From Algiphilus sp022763315 (GTDB lineage: Bacteria > Pseudomonadota > Gammaproteobacteria > Nevskiales > Nevskiaceae): a stretch of 64,000 nt of DNA. Every line of letters starts with the position of its first letter. The stretch's first letter is position 1. Location of the stretch: NCBI RefSeq assembly GCF_965249985.1, contig NZ_OZ252280.1. One strand, written 5' to 3'. Below the pieces are notes generated by a model, which ran no database searches, had not been told where the DNA came from, and was given only the letters and a program-made list of their open reading frames with translations. Below, piece after piece: positions 63,845 through 64,000 of this stretch. The position numbers were made by a program, and so were the translations under genes.

Positions 63845-64000
63845 TGCAGCTCGCGCCCTGGGCTTCCGATTCCACCCAAACGCGCGGTCGTCGCTACCCT
63901 GAGGACGCGCCGAGCGGGCGCAGTGACTACCAGCGGGATCGCGACCGCATCGTACACAGCGGCGCCTTCCGCCGGCTGGAATACAAGACGCAGGTCTTCC
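63844..64000 (+). CDS. dgt: Deoxyguanosinetriphosphate triphosphohydrolase-like protein (partial)
   Basis: Only the first 52 codons are in the window. The start is an ATG that overlaps the aroB stop by 1 bp (TGATG). The N-terminus SDYQRDRDRIVHSGAFRRLE followed by YKTQVF is the typical lead into the HD-domain of dGTPase-like proteins. The HD motif itself lies beyond the edge. In E. coli-like synteny a dgt-family gene follows aroB less often than damX does, but in pseudomonads and relatives this order is common. Confidence 0.9.
   Translation, partial: MQLAPWASDSTQTRGRRYPEDAPSGRSDYQRDRDRIVHSGAFRRLEYKTQVF

Overview
The window is a GC-rich chromosomal segment of a gammaproteobacterium and it includes the replication-origin region. 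The evidence is the order rpmH-rnpA-yidD-yidC-mnmE on one side and dnaA-dnaN-recF-gyrB on the other, DnaA boxes around dnaA, and two parS centromere sites of the Pseudomonas type inside recF. The gene order hisE-tatABC, the Mg-type HemB, pilMNOPQ-aroK-aroB-dgt and a XanB2/FkbO-like chorismatase all fit a non-enteric gammaproteobacterium. A placement near Nevskiales/Xanthomonadales is my guess, not shown by the sequence. No phage, insertion sequence, CRISPR array, rRNA or tRNA was seen, and the coding density is very high.

Layout. 1-3853 (-) is the 5' part of a very large soluble PAS / poly-HAMP chemoreceptor, with eight in-register 273-bp repeats. Then come metH (-), a Nudix hydrolase and a hot-dog thioesterase, mnmE, yidC, yidD, rnpA and rpmH (all -). 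After these lie the origin region and dnaA, dnaN, recF, gyrB (+), an orphan ParA-like ATPase (+), purE-purK (-), a SIMPL protein (-), sufT (+), an old-yellow-enzyme oxidoreductase (-) and mutM (-). Next are a four-gene Gld-type ABC module with a DUF4340 protein (-), a lone TRAP-type binding protein (-) and an LpxL-type acyltransferase (-).

From 31.8 kb the + strand carries dtd, hisB-hisH-hisA-hisF-hisE and tatA-tatB-tatC (tightly packed), a gamma-glutamylcyclotransferase-like protein and pyrC. Then aroE-hemB (-), a fatty acid hydroxylase/sterol desaturase protein, an ECF sigma/anti-sigma pair and glpK (+), a chorismatase-like protein (-), malate dehydrogenase (-), and the ybbP-ybbA-like exporter (-) divergent from tesA (+). 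An FAD amine oxidase / DUF1365 / cyclopropane-fatty-acid-synthase-like operon (+) follows. After an unknown gene and PBP1A (-), the window ends with pilM-N-O-P-Q, aroK, aroB and the start of a dgt-like gene (+).

Themes. Replication and segregation sit at the origin. Membrane-protein biogenesis and export are covered by YidC/YidD and Tat. Core biosynthesis is represented by His, purine, pyrimidine, shikimate, heme and methionine genes. The envelope-related genes are LpxL, PBP1A, CFA, TesA, ABC modules and the type IV pilus alignment complex with its secretin. The most unusual item is the poly-HAMP receptor. The parS sites hidden in recF, the chorismatase-like gene and the Gld-like module are the next best targets.
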